Under the pieces are notes generated by a model that saw nothing but the letters and a program-made list of their open reading frames with translations, had not been told where the DNA came from and searched no databases. This document shows positions 25,548 through 34,798 of a stretch of DNA of 53,252 nucleotides, piece after piece. The first letter of the stretch is position 1, and each line of letters starts with the position of its first letter. Both the position numbers and the translations under genes were made by a program. The stretch is from positions 1 to 53,252 of the forward strand of contig NZ_JAKGBZ010000024.1 in assembly GCF_021556475.1 (NCBI RefSeq), written 5' to 3'. Source of the DNA: Acidiphilium iwatense (GTDB lineage: Bacteria > Pseudomonadota > Alphaproteobacteria > Acetobacterales > Acetobacteraceae).

Positions 25548-26780
25548 ATGGCTGTGCCCCAGAATAAATCCTTTCTGAAATCGGGGCACTTGCCCACCTT
25601 GTTCGCGGCGTTTCTGTATTTCGACATGAGCTTCATGGTCTGGGTGTTGCTCGGACCGCTCGGCGTGCAGATCGGTAAGGCGCTGCATCTCGACCCCGCG
25701 CATAAAGGGTTGATGGTAGCGACGCCGGTTCTCGCCGGCGCTTTGCTGCGGATTGTCAATGGTCTGGCGGTGGATCGGTTCGGCGCGAAGCGTACCGGAA
25801 TCGTCGCCCAGGTTTTGGTGATCGTAGGACTGCTTGCAGCGTGGCACCTCGGCATCCCCGATTTTCGCGCGGTGCAGTTGCTCGGCATCGTGCTCGGTCT
25901 TGCAGGCGCGTCCTTCGCGATCGCCTTGCCGCTGGCTTCGCGCTGGTATCCGAAGGAGCATCAGGGCACAGCGCTGGGTATCGCCGGAGCGGGCAATTCC
26001 GGCACGGTTCTGGCCGCGTTATTCGCACCTGCTCTTGGGCTCGCCCTCGGCTTTACCAACGTGTTCGGTCTTGCGGCGCTGGTGATGATGCTGGTGCTCG
26101 TGGCGTTCATACTGCTCGCCAAGGACAGCCCGAACCATCCGGCGCCGCAGAGCATCGCCGCCTATTTGCGCGTGCTGGCACTCAGGGACACCTGGCTGTT
26201 CATGCTGTTCTACAGCGTGACCTTTGGCGGTTTCGTAGGGCTGGCTGCGTCGCTCGCGATTTATTTCCACACCCAGTATGGGTTAGCGCCCGTTGCCGCC
26301 GGCTATGCGACGGCCGCCTGTGTGTTTGCGGGCTCAATGTTCCGTCCGGTGGGTGGCTTCATTGCCGATCGATTCGGCGGCATCCGCGCGCTTTCGGTAT
26401 TCTATCTCGTTGCAGCGTCGGCACTTGCATTGGTGAGCATCGGCCTGCCGACGACGGCACTCACCCTTGGTACCTTCGTCATCGCGATGCTGGCGCTCGG
26501 CATGGGCAATGGCGCGGTGTTTCAGCTTGTGCCGATCCGGTTTGGCCGGGAAATCGGCGTGATGACCGGGCTGGTTGGCATGGCGGGCGGTGTTGGCGGG
26601 TTCTATCTCGCATCGAGCCTTGGTTATTCGAAACAGTTCACGGGCTCGTATCAGGCTGGTTTCCTGATCTTTGCAGGTCTTGCCCTGGTTGCCTTTGCCG
26701 GACTGATCGCGGTCAAACGCCGCTGGCGTGCCGATTTCGCTTCCGGGGATGTCGTCGATGGCGCGCCGGTTCGCATTTGA
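25548..26780 (+). CDS. Nitrate/nitrite MFS transporter (NarK/NasA family)
   Basis: 410 residues with about twelve membrane helices. Nitrate-porter signatures are visible: GPLGVQIGKALHLDPAHKG after helix 1, AGAGNSGTVLAALFAPALG (helix 5) and GMGNGAVFQLVPIRFG (helix 10-11). Helix 2 carries LLRIVNGLAVDRFGAKR with an Arg at the substrate site. It imports nitrate across the inner membrane for the reductases encoded next. ATG 25548 follows AGGAG at a spacing of 7; 15 bases separate its stop from nirB. An upstream extension of the frame to 25488 is not used. Confidence 0.92.
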   Translation: MAVPQNKSFLKSGHLPTLFAAFLYFDMSFMVWVLLGPLGVQIGKALHLDPAHKGLMVATPVLAGALLRIVNGLAVDRFGAKRTGIVAQVLVIVGLLAAWHLGIPDFRAVQLLGIVLGLAGASFAIALPLASRWYPKEHQGTALGIAGAGNSGTVLAALFAPALGLALGFTNVFGLAALVMMLVLVAFILLAKDSPNHPAPQSIAAYLRVLALRDTWLFMLFYSVTFGGFVGLAASLAIYFHTQYGLAPVAAGYATAACVFAGSMFRPVGGFIADRFGGIRALSVFYLVAASALALVSIGLPTTALTLGTFVIAMLALGMGNGAVFQLVPIRFGREIGVMTGLVGMAGGVGGFYLASSLGYSKQFTGSYQAGFLIFAGLALVAFAGLIAVKRRWRADFASGDVVDGAPVRI

Positions 26781-26794
26781 CAAGGAGCGATAAT

Positions 26795-29239
26795 ATGGAT
26801 GGCTTCAAAATGTCGCGTCCGCGCCTTGTCGTGATCGGCAACGGCATGGCGGGAATGCGAACCGTCGAAGAAATTCTTTCGGCCGCACCGGGATATTTCG
26901 ATATCACGGTGTTCAGTGGCGAGCCGCAGCCGAATTACGACCGGATCATGCTGTCGCCGCTTCTGGCCGGCGACAAGAATTTCACCGACATCGTGCTCAA
27001 CGATTATGATTGGTATGAAGCGAATAACATTCGGTTGATCGCCGGCGAACATGTCGATTGGATCGACCGCAAGAAGCGCATCGTGCGAGGCGCTCACGGC
27101 AACGACGTGCCCTACGACATCGCGCTTCTCGCGACCGGATCGAATCCGTTCGTCTTGCCGATCCAGGGTGCGGAACTCGACGGCGTGCAGACGTTTCGGA
27201 CTGTCGCGGATGTCGAGGACATGCTCGCGGTGGCCAAGCCCGGCTGCAAGGCCGTGGTGATCGGTGGCGGATTGCTGGGTCTTGAGGCAGCGCACGGGCT
27301 TAATCTGCGTGGCGCCGATGTCACCGTAATCCATCTCATGCCGACATTGATGGAACGCCAGCTCGATGCCTCCGCGGCGCATCTATTGGAACGCGCGCTG
27401 ACCGCGCGGGGTATGACCATTCTGACCGCGACCGAAACCGCCGCCTTTGTGGGGGACGAACAAGTGCGGGCAGTGCGGCTGAAGGATGGCACGGAAATCG
27501 AGGCGGATCTTGTGGTGATGGCGGTCGGAATTCGTCCTAACGCAGGGTTGGCACGCGCCGTCGGCCTTACGTGTAACCGCGGAGTGATTGTCGATGACTG
27601 GATGAGGACCTCCGATCCAGAGATTTTCGCGATCGGCGAATGCGTCGAGCATGACGGCGAGGTGTTCGGGCTGGTCGCGCCGATCTGGGAAATGGCCAAG
27701 ATTGCCGCGAATGCCATGACGGGTAATCAGGGGCCGGGATTTTGCCCGACCGTGAGCATCGCGCGGCTGAAGGTTTCGGGGATCGATATGGTCTCGGCCG
27801 GCGCCTTCATGGGCGATGCGACGACCGACGATATCGTTCTGCGCGATGCGTCGCGTGGCATCTACAAGCGACTGGTGTTGCGGGAAAATCGGATCGTCGG
27901 CATCGTGGCGTTTGGCGATGCGCGCGATTCCGGGTGGCACTTTCAGTTGATGAAAGACGAAACGGATATCGAAACGTTTCGGGACAGCGTGATTTTCGGC
28001 CCTGCACTGGATGGGGCGGCCGGCCCGGCGGAGGTGGTTCTGGCGCTGCCGGATCATGCCGAGATTTGCGGTTGCAACGGGATCGCAAAAGGCAAGATCG
28101 TCTCGGCGATTTCCGAATTCGGCCTCACGACGCTGGAAGCCGTTCGTGCACGTACCAAGGCCTCGTCGTCCTGCGGTTCATGCACGATGCAGGTCGAGGC
28201 GCTTCTTAAGGCGACAATCGGCAATGCCTACGCGCCGGTCATGGTAAAATCGATGTGCACGTGCACCGATCTGTCGCATGACGAAGTGCGGCGACGTATC
28301 CTGGGGGGTGATCTCAAATCGATTTCGGCCGTGATGCAGGCGCTGGAATGGAAGACACCGGATGGTTGCCATTCCTGTCGGCCGGCACTGAATTTTTACC
28401 TGCTCTGCGCATGGCCGGGTGAATATGTCGATGATGCGCAGTCACGCTTCGTCAACGAACGAATGCACGCGAATATCCAGAAAGACGGAACGTTTTCGGT
28501 TGTGCCGCGCATGTGGGGCGGAGTGACCAATGCGCGGGAATTGCGCGCGATCGCCGATGTGGTCGAAAAATTCGACATTCCAGAAGTCAAGATAACCGGC
28601 GGCCAGCGCATCGACATGCTAGGAGTGAGGCGCGAGGATCTGCCTGCGGTATGGCGCGATCTGAATGCGGCGGGCCTGGTGTCCGGTCATGCTTATGGCA
28701 AGGCGCTGCGTACCGTGAAAACCTGCGTGGGGTCGGAATGGTGCCGGTTCGGGACACAGAATTCGACGGCGATGGGAATCGCGCTGGAGAAGATGTCCTG
28801 GGGCTCGTGGCATCCGCACAAGGTCAAAATGGCGGTGTCGGGTTGTCCGCGCAATTGCGCGGAATCCTCGATCAAGGATTTCGGCGTGATCGCAACCGAG
28901 GCGGGTTGGGATCTGCTGGTCGGCGGCAATGGCGGAATCAAGCTGCGCGGTGCCGAGCTGCTGTGCAAGGTGACGATGGCGGATGAGGTTCTTGAATACT
29001 GCGCTGCCTTTCTTCAGGTCTATCGGGAGGAAGCGCTATATTTGGAGCGGACGGCGCATTGGATCGAGCGGGTCGGCATCGATTACGTGAAGTCGCGCAT
29101 TGTCGAGGATGCCGAAGGACGCGCCGCTCTGGCCGAGCGCTTCCATCATGCCCAGCAATTCGCACAGGTCGATCCATGGGAAGAGCGTTCCGCCGGCCCG
29201 ACGCCGCCAAGCTATGTCGATGTCGCGGAGCTGGTCTGA
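26795..29239 (+). CDS. nirB: Assimilatory nitrite reductase [NAD(P)H] large subunit NirB
   Basis: 814 residues from ATG 26795, with AAGGAG 8 bases upstream. The FAD/NAD(P)H domain is at 10-330: VVIGNGMAGMRTVEE, PNYDRIMLSPLLAG, LLATGSNPFVLP, VVIGGGLLGLEAAHGL and EIFAIGECVEH. BFD-like [2Fe-2S] motifs lie at about 425-460 (CGCNG...CGSC), with a second set CTCTDLS...CHSC to about 530. Ferredoxin-like half domains precede the siroheme/[4Fe-4S] site: C-x5-C in TCVGSEWC near 644 and C-x3-C in SGCPRNC near 684. It reduces nitrite to ammonium in the cytoplasm with NirD and siroheme. Confidence 0.96.
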   Translation: MDGFKMSRPRLVVIGNGMAGMRTVEEILSAAPGYFDITVFSGEPQPNYDRIMLSPLLAGDKNFTDIVLNDYDWYEANNIRLIAGEHVDWIDRKKRIVRGAHGNDVPYDIALLATGSNPFVLPIQGAELDGVQTFRTVADVEDMLAVAKPGCKAVVIGGGLLGLEAAHGLNLRGADVTVIHLMPTLMERQLDASAAHLLERALTARGMTILTATETAAFVGDEQVRAVRLKDGTEIEADLVVMAVGIRPNAGLARAVGLTCNRGVIVDDWMRTSDPEIFAIGECVEHDGEVFGLVAPIWEMAKIAANAMTGNQGPGFCPTVSIARLKVSGIDMVSAGAFMGDATTDDIVLRDASRGIYKRLVLRENRIVGIVAFGDARDSGWHFQLMKDETDIETFRDSVIFGPALDGAAGPAEVVLALPDHAEICGCNGIAKGKIVSAISEFGLTTLEAVRARTKASSSCGSCTMQVEALLKATIGNAYAPVMVKSMCTCTDLSHDEVRRRILGGDLKSISAVMQALEWKTPDGCHSCRPALNFYLLCAWPGEYVDDAQSRFVNERMHANIQKDGTFSVVPRMWGGVTNARELRAIADVVEKFDIPEVKITGGQRIDMLGVRREDLPAVWRDLNAAGLVSGHAYGKALRTVKTCVGSEWCRFGTQNSTAMGIALEKMSWGSWHPHKVKMAVSGCPRNCAESSIKDFGVIATEAGWDLLVGGNGGIKLRGAELLCKVTMADEVLEYCAAFLQVYREEALYLERTAHWIERVGIDYVKSRIVEDAEGRAALAERFHHAQQFAQVDPWEERSAGPTPPSYVDVAELV

Positions 29240-29583
29240 TGGATGGCATGATGGTCGATCCGGTTTTTGTCGATATCGCGGCGGTGGACGAGATTCCGGC
29301 GCGCGGCGCGCGCACGGTGTCAACGGCACATGGGCCGGTCGCGATTTTTCGTACCGGCGATAACGCTATATTCGCATTGCGCGATCGCTGCCCTCATCGC
29401 GGCGGACCATTGAGTCAAGGCATCGTGCATGGCCATGGCGTGACATGCCCGCTTCATAACTGGGTGATTTCGCTGGAAACGGGTTCTGCTTCGGACGAGG
29501 ATGCCCCTTGTGTCGCGCGGTTTCCGCTTCGCATTGAAGCGGGACGGATTCTGCTCGGCATTGCTGGACCGATCGCGGCCTGA
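29239..29583 (+). CDS. nirD: Nitrite reductase small subunit NirD, Rieske type
   Basis: 114 residues. The Rieske iron-sulfur motifs are present: C-P-H (DRCPHRGGPLS) and C-P-L-H (VTCPLHNWVISLETG), so this NirD can carry a [2Fe-2S] cluster, unlike versions that lost the ligands. The start overlaps the nirB stop (TGATG), and its own stop overlaps the nasA start in the same way, so the three are translationally coupled. ATG 29248 and ATG 29251 are possible internal starts. Confidence 0.94.
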   Translation: MDGMMVDPVFVDIAAVDEIPARGARTVSTAHGPVAIFRTGDNAIFALRDRCPHRGGPLSQGIVHGHGVTCPLHNWVISLETGSASDEDAPCVARFPLRIEAGRILLGIAGPIAA

Positions 29584-32198
29584 TGAACACGACCTGCCCG
29601 TATTGTGGGGTCGGATGCGGGGTTGTTGCCGGACGGGATGGGATTGTTGGCGATCCCGATCATCCGGCGAATCGTGGCAAGCTGTGCGTAAAGGGCACGA
29701 CGCTTGGGTTGACCCTGGATGACCGGGACCGGCTGGTCGCTCCGATGATCGGTGGACAACAAGCGAGTTGGCCCGAAGCGCTCGATGTCGTGGCAAAGCG
29801 ATTTGGCGAGGCGATTGCCGAGCGTGGACCGGATTCGGTTGCGTTCTATGTGTCGGGACAATTCCTGACCGAGGATTATTATATCGCTAACAAGCTGATG
29901 AAGGGATTCATCGGCTCCGGCAATATCGATACCAACTCGCGCCTGTGTATGGCTTCGCCGGTGGCGGCTCAGATCAGGGCATTTGGCGAGGATCTGGTGC
30001 CGGGCATTTATGAGGATTTCGACGAAGCCGATTTGATTTTGTTTGTTGGATCAAACGCGGCGTGGTGTCATCCTGTGTTGTTCCAGCGCGCGTTGCGGGC
30101 GCGTGAATCACGGGGGACACGGATCGTCGCGATCGACCCACGCCGGAGTGCGACGGCCGATCTCGCCGATCTGCACATTCAAATCGCACCTGGTGGCGAT
30201 CTTGCGTTATTCGCCGCGCTATTTGCCAAATGTGCGGCAAAAGGCGCACTCGACTACGATTTCATTGCCCGGCATACGGCTGGGTTCGACGCCGCCTTGG
30301 CAATGGCGCACCAGGCCGATCCTGGTATCGACGCCGAGTTGTTTGACCAATTTGCCGACATGATCGCCGGCACGCCGCGGCTCGTCACGGCGTTTTTCCA
30401 AGGTGTCAATCAATCGGTCATCGGAACCGACACCGTAAATGCGATTTTGAACCTGCATCTCGCTACCGGACGGATCGGCAAGCCGGGTGCGGGGCCGTTT
30501 TCGCTTACAGGACAGCCGAACGCGATGGGCGGACGCGAAGTGGGCGGTCTCGCGACTCAACTCGCCGCCCATCTTTCCTTCGACGATTCCGCGCATCGGG
30601 ATATTCTGGCGCGGTTCTGGAATGCGCCGCATCTCGCTCGCAAGCCGGGCCTCAAGGCGATCGATTTGTTCGATGCGGTGCATGACGGACGGATCAAGGC
30701 ATTGTGGATTGCCGGCACCAATCCGGCCGAATCTTTGCCGCGCAGCGCGCTTGTTCGCGAAGCTCTCGAACGTTGCCCCTTCGTCGTTGTTGCCGATTGC
30801 TGGCCGACGGCGACATCGTCGCGTGCCGATGTGGTTCTGCCGGCCGCCGGCTGGTCGGAGAAGGATGGTACTGTCACCAATTCCGAGCGCATGATCTCAC
30901 GCCAGCGCGCATTCCGTCCAGCACCGGGTGAGGCCAAACCGGATTGGTGGATGTTCAAGGAAGTTGCGTGCCGCATGGGATTTGGTGAAGCTTTCGCATA
31001 CTCCAGCACGGCGTCGATTTTCCGAGAACATGCCGCTTTGTCAACTTTCGAGAACGATGGTGCGCGAGTGTTCGATCTGGGTCCGCTCGCGGCGATGCCC
31101 GATGAGGATTATGACGTGATGCGGCCAATTCAATGGCCCGTCGGCCGGGCGGAGCCGCGTCTGTTCGGCGACGGCAGGTTCCCGACGGCCGATGGCAGGG
31201 CGCGGTTTGTAGCTGTCTCAGCCGAGCATGGAGCGGTAGATGAGGAGAAAAAATTCACGCTGAATACGGGGCGGTTGCGCGACCAGTGGCACACCATGAC
31301 CCGCACTGGGCGCGTGCCGGAGCTCATGGCGCATCGCGAGGCGGCGGCCGCGACCATTGCACCGGCCGACGCCGCGCGGTTGGGCATCGCGACCGGCGAT
31401 CTGGCCGCGATCGGCAACGAACGGGGACAATTGATTCTGCCGGCCATGATCGGAGCGGACCAGGCCTCGGGTTCGATCTTCATGGCAATGCACTGGACCG
31501 AGGCGCATGGCAGCGCAAGCACGGTCAATATGCTGGCGGGCGCCGAGCGAGATCCGATTTCCGGTGAACCAGCCTTCAAGCATGGCAAAGTAACGATGAG
31601 GCGTATCGTGGCCCAGTGGCATGGCGTGGCGCTTGCGCGCACGGTGCTTTCGGTGCGATCCAAGGTAAACGACCATGCGGTGTGGTCGCGCACGCCGCGC
31701 GTGGGAGGACTGGTTCAGTTCGGCTTCACTGGATTCTTGCCTTTGCGCGAGGATACGACTTGCCGGTCCTTGGCCAGTTCTCTTCTGGAACTTCCAGAAA
31801 CGGTCGAAATGCTCGACTATACGGATGCGCGGCGCGGCGTATTTCGTCTCGCGGTGATGAGGGGCGGGGTCTTGGTATTCGTGCTGCATGTCGCTTCCGA
31901 TCGAGCGGCGCTGCCGTCGGCCGATTCTCTGGAAAAGCTGTTTGCGCGACGATGGGTCGAGCCCGATCCGGCGGTTCTGCTGGCTGGACGCGGAGCGAGC
32001 AGCGCCGCGCCGAGAGGCGGGATCGTTTGTGTCTGTCATCAGGTGACCGAACCGATGATACGTGCCGCAATCAAGGTGCGGGGGCTTGCGACGATCGACG
32101 CGATCGGTGCGGCGACGAAGGCAGGAACCGGCTGCGGTTCCTGCATTTCCGAACTCAAAGGATTTTTGCACCATGAACCGATTCTCGCAGCAGGTTGA
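29583..32198 (+). CDS. nasA: Assimilatory nitrate reductase catalytic subunit NasA with C-terminal BFD domain
   Basis: 871 residues. N-terminal [4Fe-4S] ligands are C-x2-C-x3-C at 5-12 (CPYCGVGC) plus NRGKLCVKG near 38. Molybdopterin oxidoreductase blocks follow: DTNSRLCMASPVAA, LILFVGSNAAWCHP, GRIGKPGAGPFSLTGQPNAMGGREVGGL and IKALWIAGTNPAESLPRS. The guanylate-binding fold includes LNTGRLRDQWHTMTRTGRV. Residues 815-865 form an extra BFD-like [2Fe-2S] domain (CVCHQ...TGCGSC). It reduces nitrate to nitrite in the cytoplasm. No separate NasB/NasC electron donor is encoded here. Confidence 0.95.
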   Translation: MNTTCPYCGVGCGVVAGRDGIVGDPDHPANRGKLCVKGTTLGLTLDDRDRLVAPMIGGQQASWPEALDVVAKRFGEAIAERGPDSVAFYVSGQFLTEDYYIANKLMKGFIGSGNIDTNSRLCMASPVAAQIRAFGEDLVPGIYEDFDEADLILFVGSNAAWCHPVLFQRALRARESRGTRIVAIDPRRSATADLADLHIQIAPGGDLALFAALFAKCAAKGALDYDFIARHTAGFDAALAMAHQADPGIDAELFDQFADMIAGTPRLVTAFFQGVNQSVIGTDTVNAILNLHLATGRIGKPGAGPFSLTGQPNAMGGREVGGLATQLAAHLSFDDSAHRDILARFWNAPHLARKPGLKAIDLFDAVHDGRIKALWIAGTNPAESLPRSALVREALERCPFVVVADCWPTATSSRADVVLPAAGWSEKDGTVTNSERMISRQRAFRPAPGEAKPDWWMFKEVACRMGFGEAFAYSSTASIFREHAALSTFENDGARVFDLGPLAAMPDEDYDVMRPIQWPVGRAEPRLFGDGRFPTADGRARFVAVSAEHGAVDEEKKFTLNTGRLRDQWHTMTRTGRVPELMAHREAAAATIAPADAARLGIATGDLAAIGNERGQLILPAMIGADQASGSIFMAMHWTEAHGSASTVNMLAGAERDPISGEPAFKHGKVTMRRIVAQWHGVALARTVLSVRSKVNDHAVWSRTPRVGGLVQFGFTGFLPLREDTTCRSLASSLLELPETVEMLDYTDARRGVFRLAVMRGGVLVFVLHVASDRAALPSADSLEKLFARRWVEPDPAVLLAGRGASSAAPRGGIVCVCHQVTEPMIRAAIKVRGLATIDAIGAATKAGTGCGSCISELKGFLHHEPILAAG

Positions 32199-32970
32199 CC
32201 GCGAGATTCATCCCGTCGTTCTTGCCGGAGCCGGGCCGGGCGATCCTGAATTGCTGACGGTGAAGGCGCTGCGCGCCATCGAGGCCGCCGAGGTGATTTT
32301 GCACGATGCGCTGGTCGAGCAGCGGATTCTTGCACTGGCCCCGACCGCTAGGCTGGTGAATGTCGGCAAAAGATGCGGCCATCATGCCATGAAGCAGCAC
32401 GAAATCAACGCATCGCTGATCGCGGAGGCGATGAACGGCGCGCGGGTATTGCGACTGAAGGGCGGCGATCCGATGATTTTCGGCCGAGCCAGCGAGGAAA
32501 TCGCGGCGCTGCGTGCGGCGGGTATCGCGGTCGTGGTAATTCCCGGCATTACCGCGGCAAGCGCCGCCGCATCATCGATCCAGGCGTCGCTGACATCGCG
32601 CGATGTGGCCCGAAGCGTGATATTCATCACCGGCCATGGCAGCGACGGAAGTTTGCCGGAGCAGGATTGGCCGGCTTTGGCGCGGATGCGTTCGAGTTTT
32701 GCGTTTTACATGGGGGCCCGGCACGCACGGGCGATTGCGGAACGACTGATCGACGCCGGACTCGACCCGGCGACGCCCGGCGTGATCGTGACCAATATCA
32801 GCCGTCCCGACGAACGGTACCGAAACGGGCGGCTGATCGATCTTGCCGATGGGATCGCGGCGGAGGATCTCACATCGCCCGCCTTGATCCTGATCGGTGC
32901 GGCATTCGATGCAGCGTTTGCGGTTCAGCCGGCGCGCAGCTTGACCTGCAAGGTGAAGGTGATGGGATGA
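32173..32970 (+). CDS. cobA: Uroporphyrinogen-III C-methyltransferase CobA (siroheme branch)
   Basis: 265 residues from ATG 32173, overlapping nasA by 26 bases. SUMT motifs: VVLAGAGPGDPELLTVKALRAI at 15-36, HDALVEQRIL, LKGGDPMIFGRASEEI, IPGITAASAAASS and SRDVARSVIFITGH. It makes precorrin-2, from which siroheme for NirB is made. No HemD or CysG dehydrogenase/ferrochelatase domain is fused. As last gene of the nitrate operon it matches cofactor supply to NirB demand. Its end overlaps the convergent tonB end by 46 bases. Confidence 0.93.
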   Translation: MNRFSQQVDREIHPVVLAGAGPGDPELLTVKALRAIEAAEVILHDALVEQRILALAPTARLVNVGKRCGHHAMKQHEINASLIAEAMNGARVLRLKGGDPMIFGRASEEIAALRAAGIAVVVIPGITAASAAASSIQASLTSRDVARSVIFITGHGSDGSLPEQDWPALARMRSSFAFYMGARHARAIAERLIDAGLDPATPGVIVTNISRPDERYRNGRLIDLADGIAAEDLTSPALILIGAAFDAAFAVQPARSLTCKVKVMG

Positions 32971-33617
32971 TGCGGCATTTTCGGTGAGAAGGGCGGGAAT
33001 CGGGTCGCCCGCACCGATGCCAGCGCAGCCTTGTCGATTGGTGGCGCACCGGACGAGCGGATGACCGACACGCCGAGCAGCGCACCGCTGGGGGCGATGT
33101 CGATCGCGACGGTCGTTATCCCGCGCAAATGCATCATTTCGACGAGCTGCGGCACACGGAGATCGTTCTGGACCGATTGATGGACCAGGGCTGCGTAGCG
33201 CTCGGTCGCGTTTTCCTGCTGTGCCGCCGAGACGACGGGCTGCGGTGGCGGCGGGGGCGGTTGCGGTTTCGGTACCGCGATATGCGGTATCGGTTTCACC
33301 GGGTGCGGAATTGGTCGCGGTTTTGGGATTGGCTTAGGCGGCGGCGGGAGCGGCTTCGGCGGTGCGAGCGGCAGGGGTGGCGGCGGTATTGGTTTCGGCG
33401 GCTTGGGCAGTGGCTTCGGTTTCGGCGGCGGCGCGATCATTTGGATCTTCATGATGCGCGGTCGGTGATTGGCGACCGGACCGGCTTGATTTGTGAAATG
33501 GACAAAACCGATCACGGCGATAATTTCAAGGACCAGCGCCACGCCCAGAGCACGGCCGAACAGGTCGCACTCCTGCATGATGGGCGAAGCACGGTTTGTT
33601 CCGATCACAGCCGACAT
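32925..33617 (-). CDS. tonB: TonB energy-transducing protein
   Basis: 230 residues. A single N-terminal membrane anchor (ALGVALVLEIIAVIGFVHF) spans about 23-41. A long periplasmic Pro/Lys-rich spacer follows (PPPKPKPLPKPPKPIPPPPL and on to residue 125). The C-terminal domain has the TonB fold: DLRVPQLVEMMHLRGITTVAIDIAPSG, VIRSSGAPPIDKAALASVR and TLQVKLRAG. It conveys proton-motive force energy from ExbB/ExbD to the receptor. The start ATG overlaps the exbD stop (TAATG). Confidence 0.9.
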   Translation of the reverse strand: MSAVIGTNRASPIMQECDLFGRALGVALVLEIIAVIGFVHFTNQAGPVANHRPRIMKIQMIAPPPKPKPLPKPPKPIPPPPLPLAPPKPLPPPPKPIPKPRPIPHPVKPIPHIAVPKPQPPPPPPQPVVSAAQQENATERYAALVHQSVQNDLRVPQLVEMMHLRGITTVAIDIAPSGALLGVSVIRSSGAPPIDKAALASVRATRFPPFSPKMPHHPITFTLQVKLRAG

Positions 33618-34021
33618 TATTCAGCCGTCGGCTTGGCGGCGATGCCGATATCGGTGACACCGGCTCTGCGCGCGGCATCCATCACGGTGACGAAATGCTG
33701 GAACGCGACATGCTTCGAGGCCGCGATGGTCACCTGGGTCTTTACCGTGTCGCCGTCCGACTGAAACAGGGATGTGAGCTGATCGGGGGTAAACACCTTG
33801 TCTTTCACTTTCACGGTGCCGTCCCTCAGGATATTCACCGTGAATTTCGGGTGCTTCAGGCGATGGGTCTGACTCGATGTCGGCAATTGCAGGGAAACAC
33901 CGGCATCCGGAATCATCTGCAGGGTGACGATGATGAAGAAAACCAGCAGGAATAGCATGACGTCGATCATGGGAATGATCTCGACGCGTGCCTTCTTGAC
34001 TTCGAAATAGCGGAGTTTCAC
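33617..34021 (-). CDS. exbD: Biopolymer transport protein ExbD
   Basis: 134 residues with a GTG start. Short cytoplasmic N-terminus, then one membrane helix containing the proton-path Asp (IPMIDVMLFLLVFFIIVTL). The periplasmic domain includes KFTVNILRDGTVKVKDKVFT and VTIAASKHVAFQHFVTVMDAARRAGVTDIGIAA, which fit ExbD/TolR; genetic linkage to exbB and tonB favours ExbD. Ten bases separate it from exbB. Confidence 0.92.
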   Translation of the reverse strand: MKLRYFEVKKARVEIIPMIDVMLFLLVFFIIVTLQMIPDAGVSLQLPTSSQTHRLKHPKFTVNILRDGTVKVKDKVFTPDQLTSLFQSDGDTVKTQVTIAASKHVAFQHFVTVMDAARRAGVTDIGIAAKPTAE

Positions 34022-34031
34022 AGCAAATCCT

Positions 34032-34700
34032 CTATTCAGCGACGGCTTTGATGCCGGTGCGCGCGCGCATCATCGGCACGATGGGAGCGCCATCGGTGCG
34101 GTTGAGCACCATGGTTTTGATGGTGTCGAGCTGATGAAGGATCAACCGCACCTGGTTGGAGAGCATGTTGAAGGCGGCGAGGCCGAGCATCGCGATCAGG
34201 ATGCCGAAAGCGGTCGCGACGAGAGCGTCCGCGACGCCGCCGGTGACTTCGGCGGACGCATGGCCGGGTCTGGCGAGAACCGAGAAGGCATGGAACATGC
34301 CGATGATGGTGCCGAACAGCCCGAGCAAGGGCGCCAAGGTGACGATGGTGTCGAGCACCCAGAGGCGCTGGTCGAGTCGGGGGGCGACCAGCATGATCGC
34401 CTCGTCCATCCGGTTGCCCATGGCCTCGGCATCGGCGTCGGCCACGTGATGCAAGGCGGTATCGAGCAGCACGGCCTCGGGTTGCCTGCCGGCGAAATCG
34501 CGCATCTGCTCAAGATCGCCCGGCGACAGGCTGCCCATGCCGGCCATACGCCGGACCAGGGCATTGCCGCGCAGAATCGCCCGGCGCAAATACCAGACCC
34601 GATCGAGCATGACCGCGGTTGCGAGCAGGAACAGGATCGCGAGGATATAGAGAACGCCGTCGGAATAATTGGCGAGATGGATGATATAGGCGAGAGTCAT
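34032..34700 (-). CDS. exbB: Biopolymer transport protein ExbB (MotA/TolQ/ExbB family)
   Basis: 222 residues. Three membrane helices: GVLYILAILFLLATAVMLDR near 14-33, LDTIVTLAPLLGLFGTIIGMFHAF near 115-140 (family hallmark GLLGTV-like), and VADALVATAFGILIAMLGLAAFNML near 155-180. It forms the pentameric proton channel with ExbD. It comes 98 bases after the receptor gene and is likely in the same operon. Confidence 0.92.
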   Translation of the reverse strand: MTLAYIIHLANYSDGVLYILAILFLLATAVMLDRVWYLRRAILRGNALVRRMAGMGSLSPGDLEQMRDFAGRQPEAVLLDTALHHVADADAEAMGNRMDEAIMLVAPRLDQRLWVLDTIVTLAPLLGLFGTIIGMFHAFSVLARPGHASAEVTGGVADALVATAFGILIAMLGLAAFNMLSNQVRLILHQLDTIKTMVLNRTDGAPIVPMMRARTGIKAVAE

Positions 34701-34798
34701 AATCGCTGTCTCCGGCGGTTACAGGCGCGGCGCAGCCTTAGCCGACGCCGCGCCGCGATAGTGTGAAGGATCGATGACGGTTTGGGTTTGCAACGATA

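Noticed and set aside
25841-26780. Possible N-terminal extension of NirB across the nitrate transporter gene
   Set aside because: The nirB frame happens to be open through the transporter gene, but NirB starts with its normal sequence at 26795 behind a good ribosome site.
33240-33440. Simple-sequence repeat (ggcggcgg / ggttt) as a CRISPR-like or regulatory repeat
   Set aside because: It is the codon repetition of the Pro/Lys-rich spacer of TonB read on the opposite strand.
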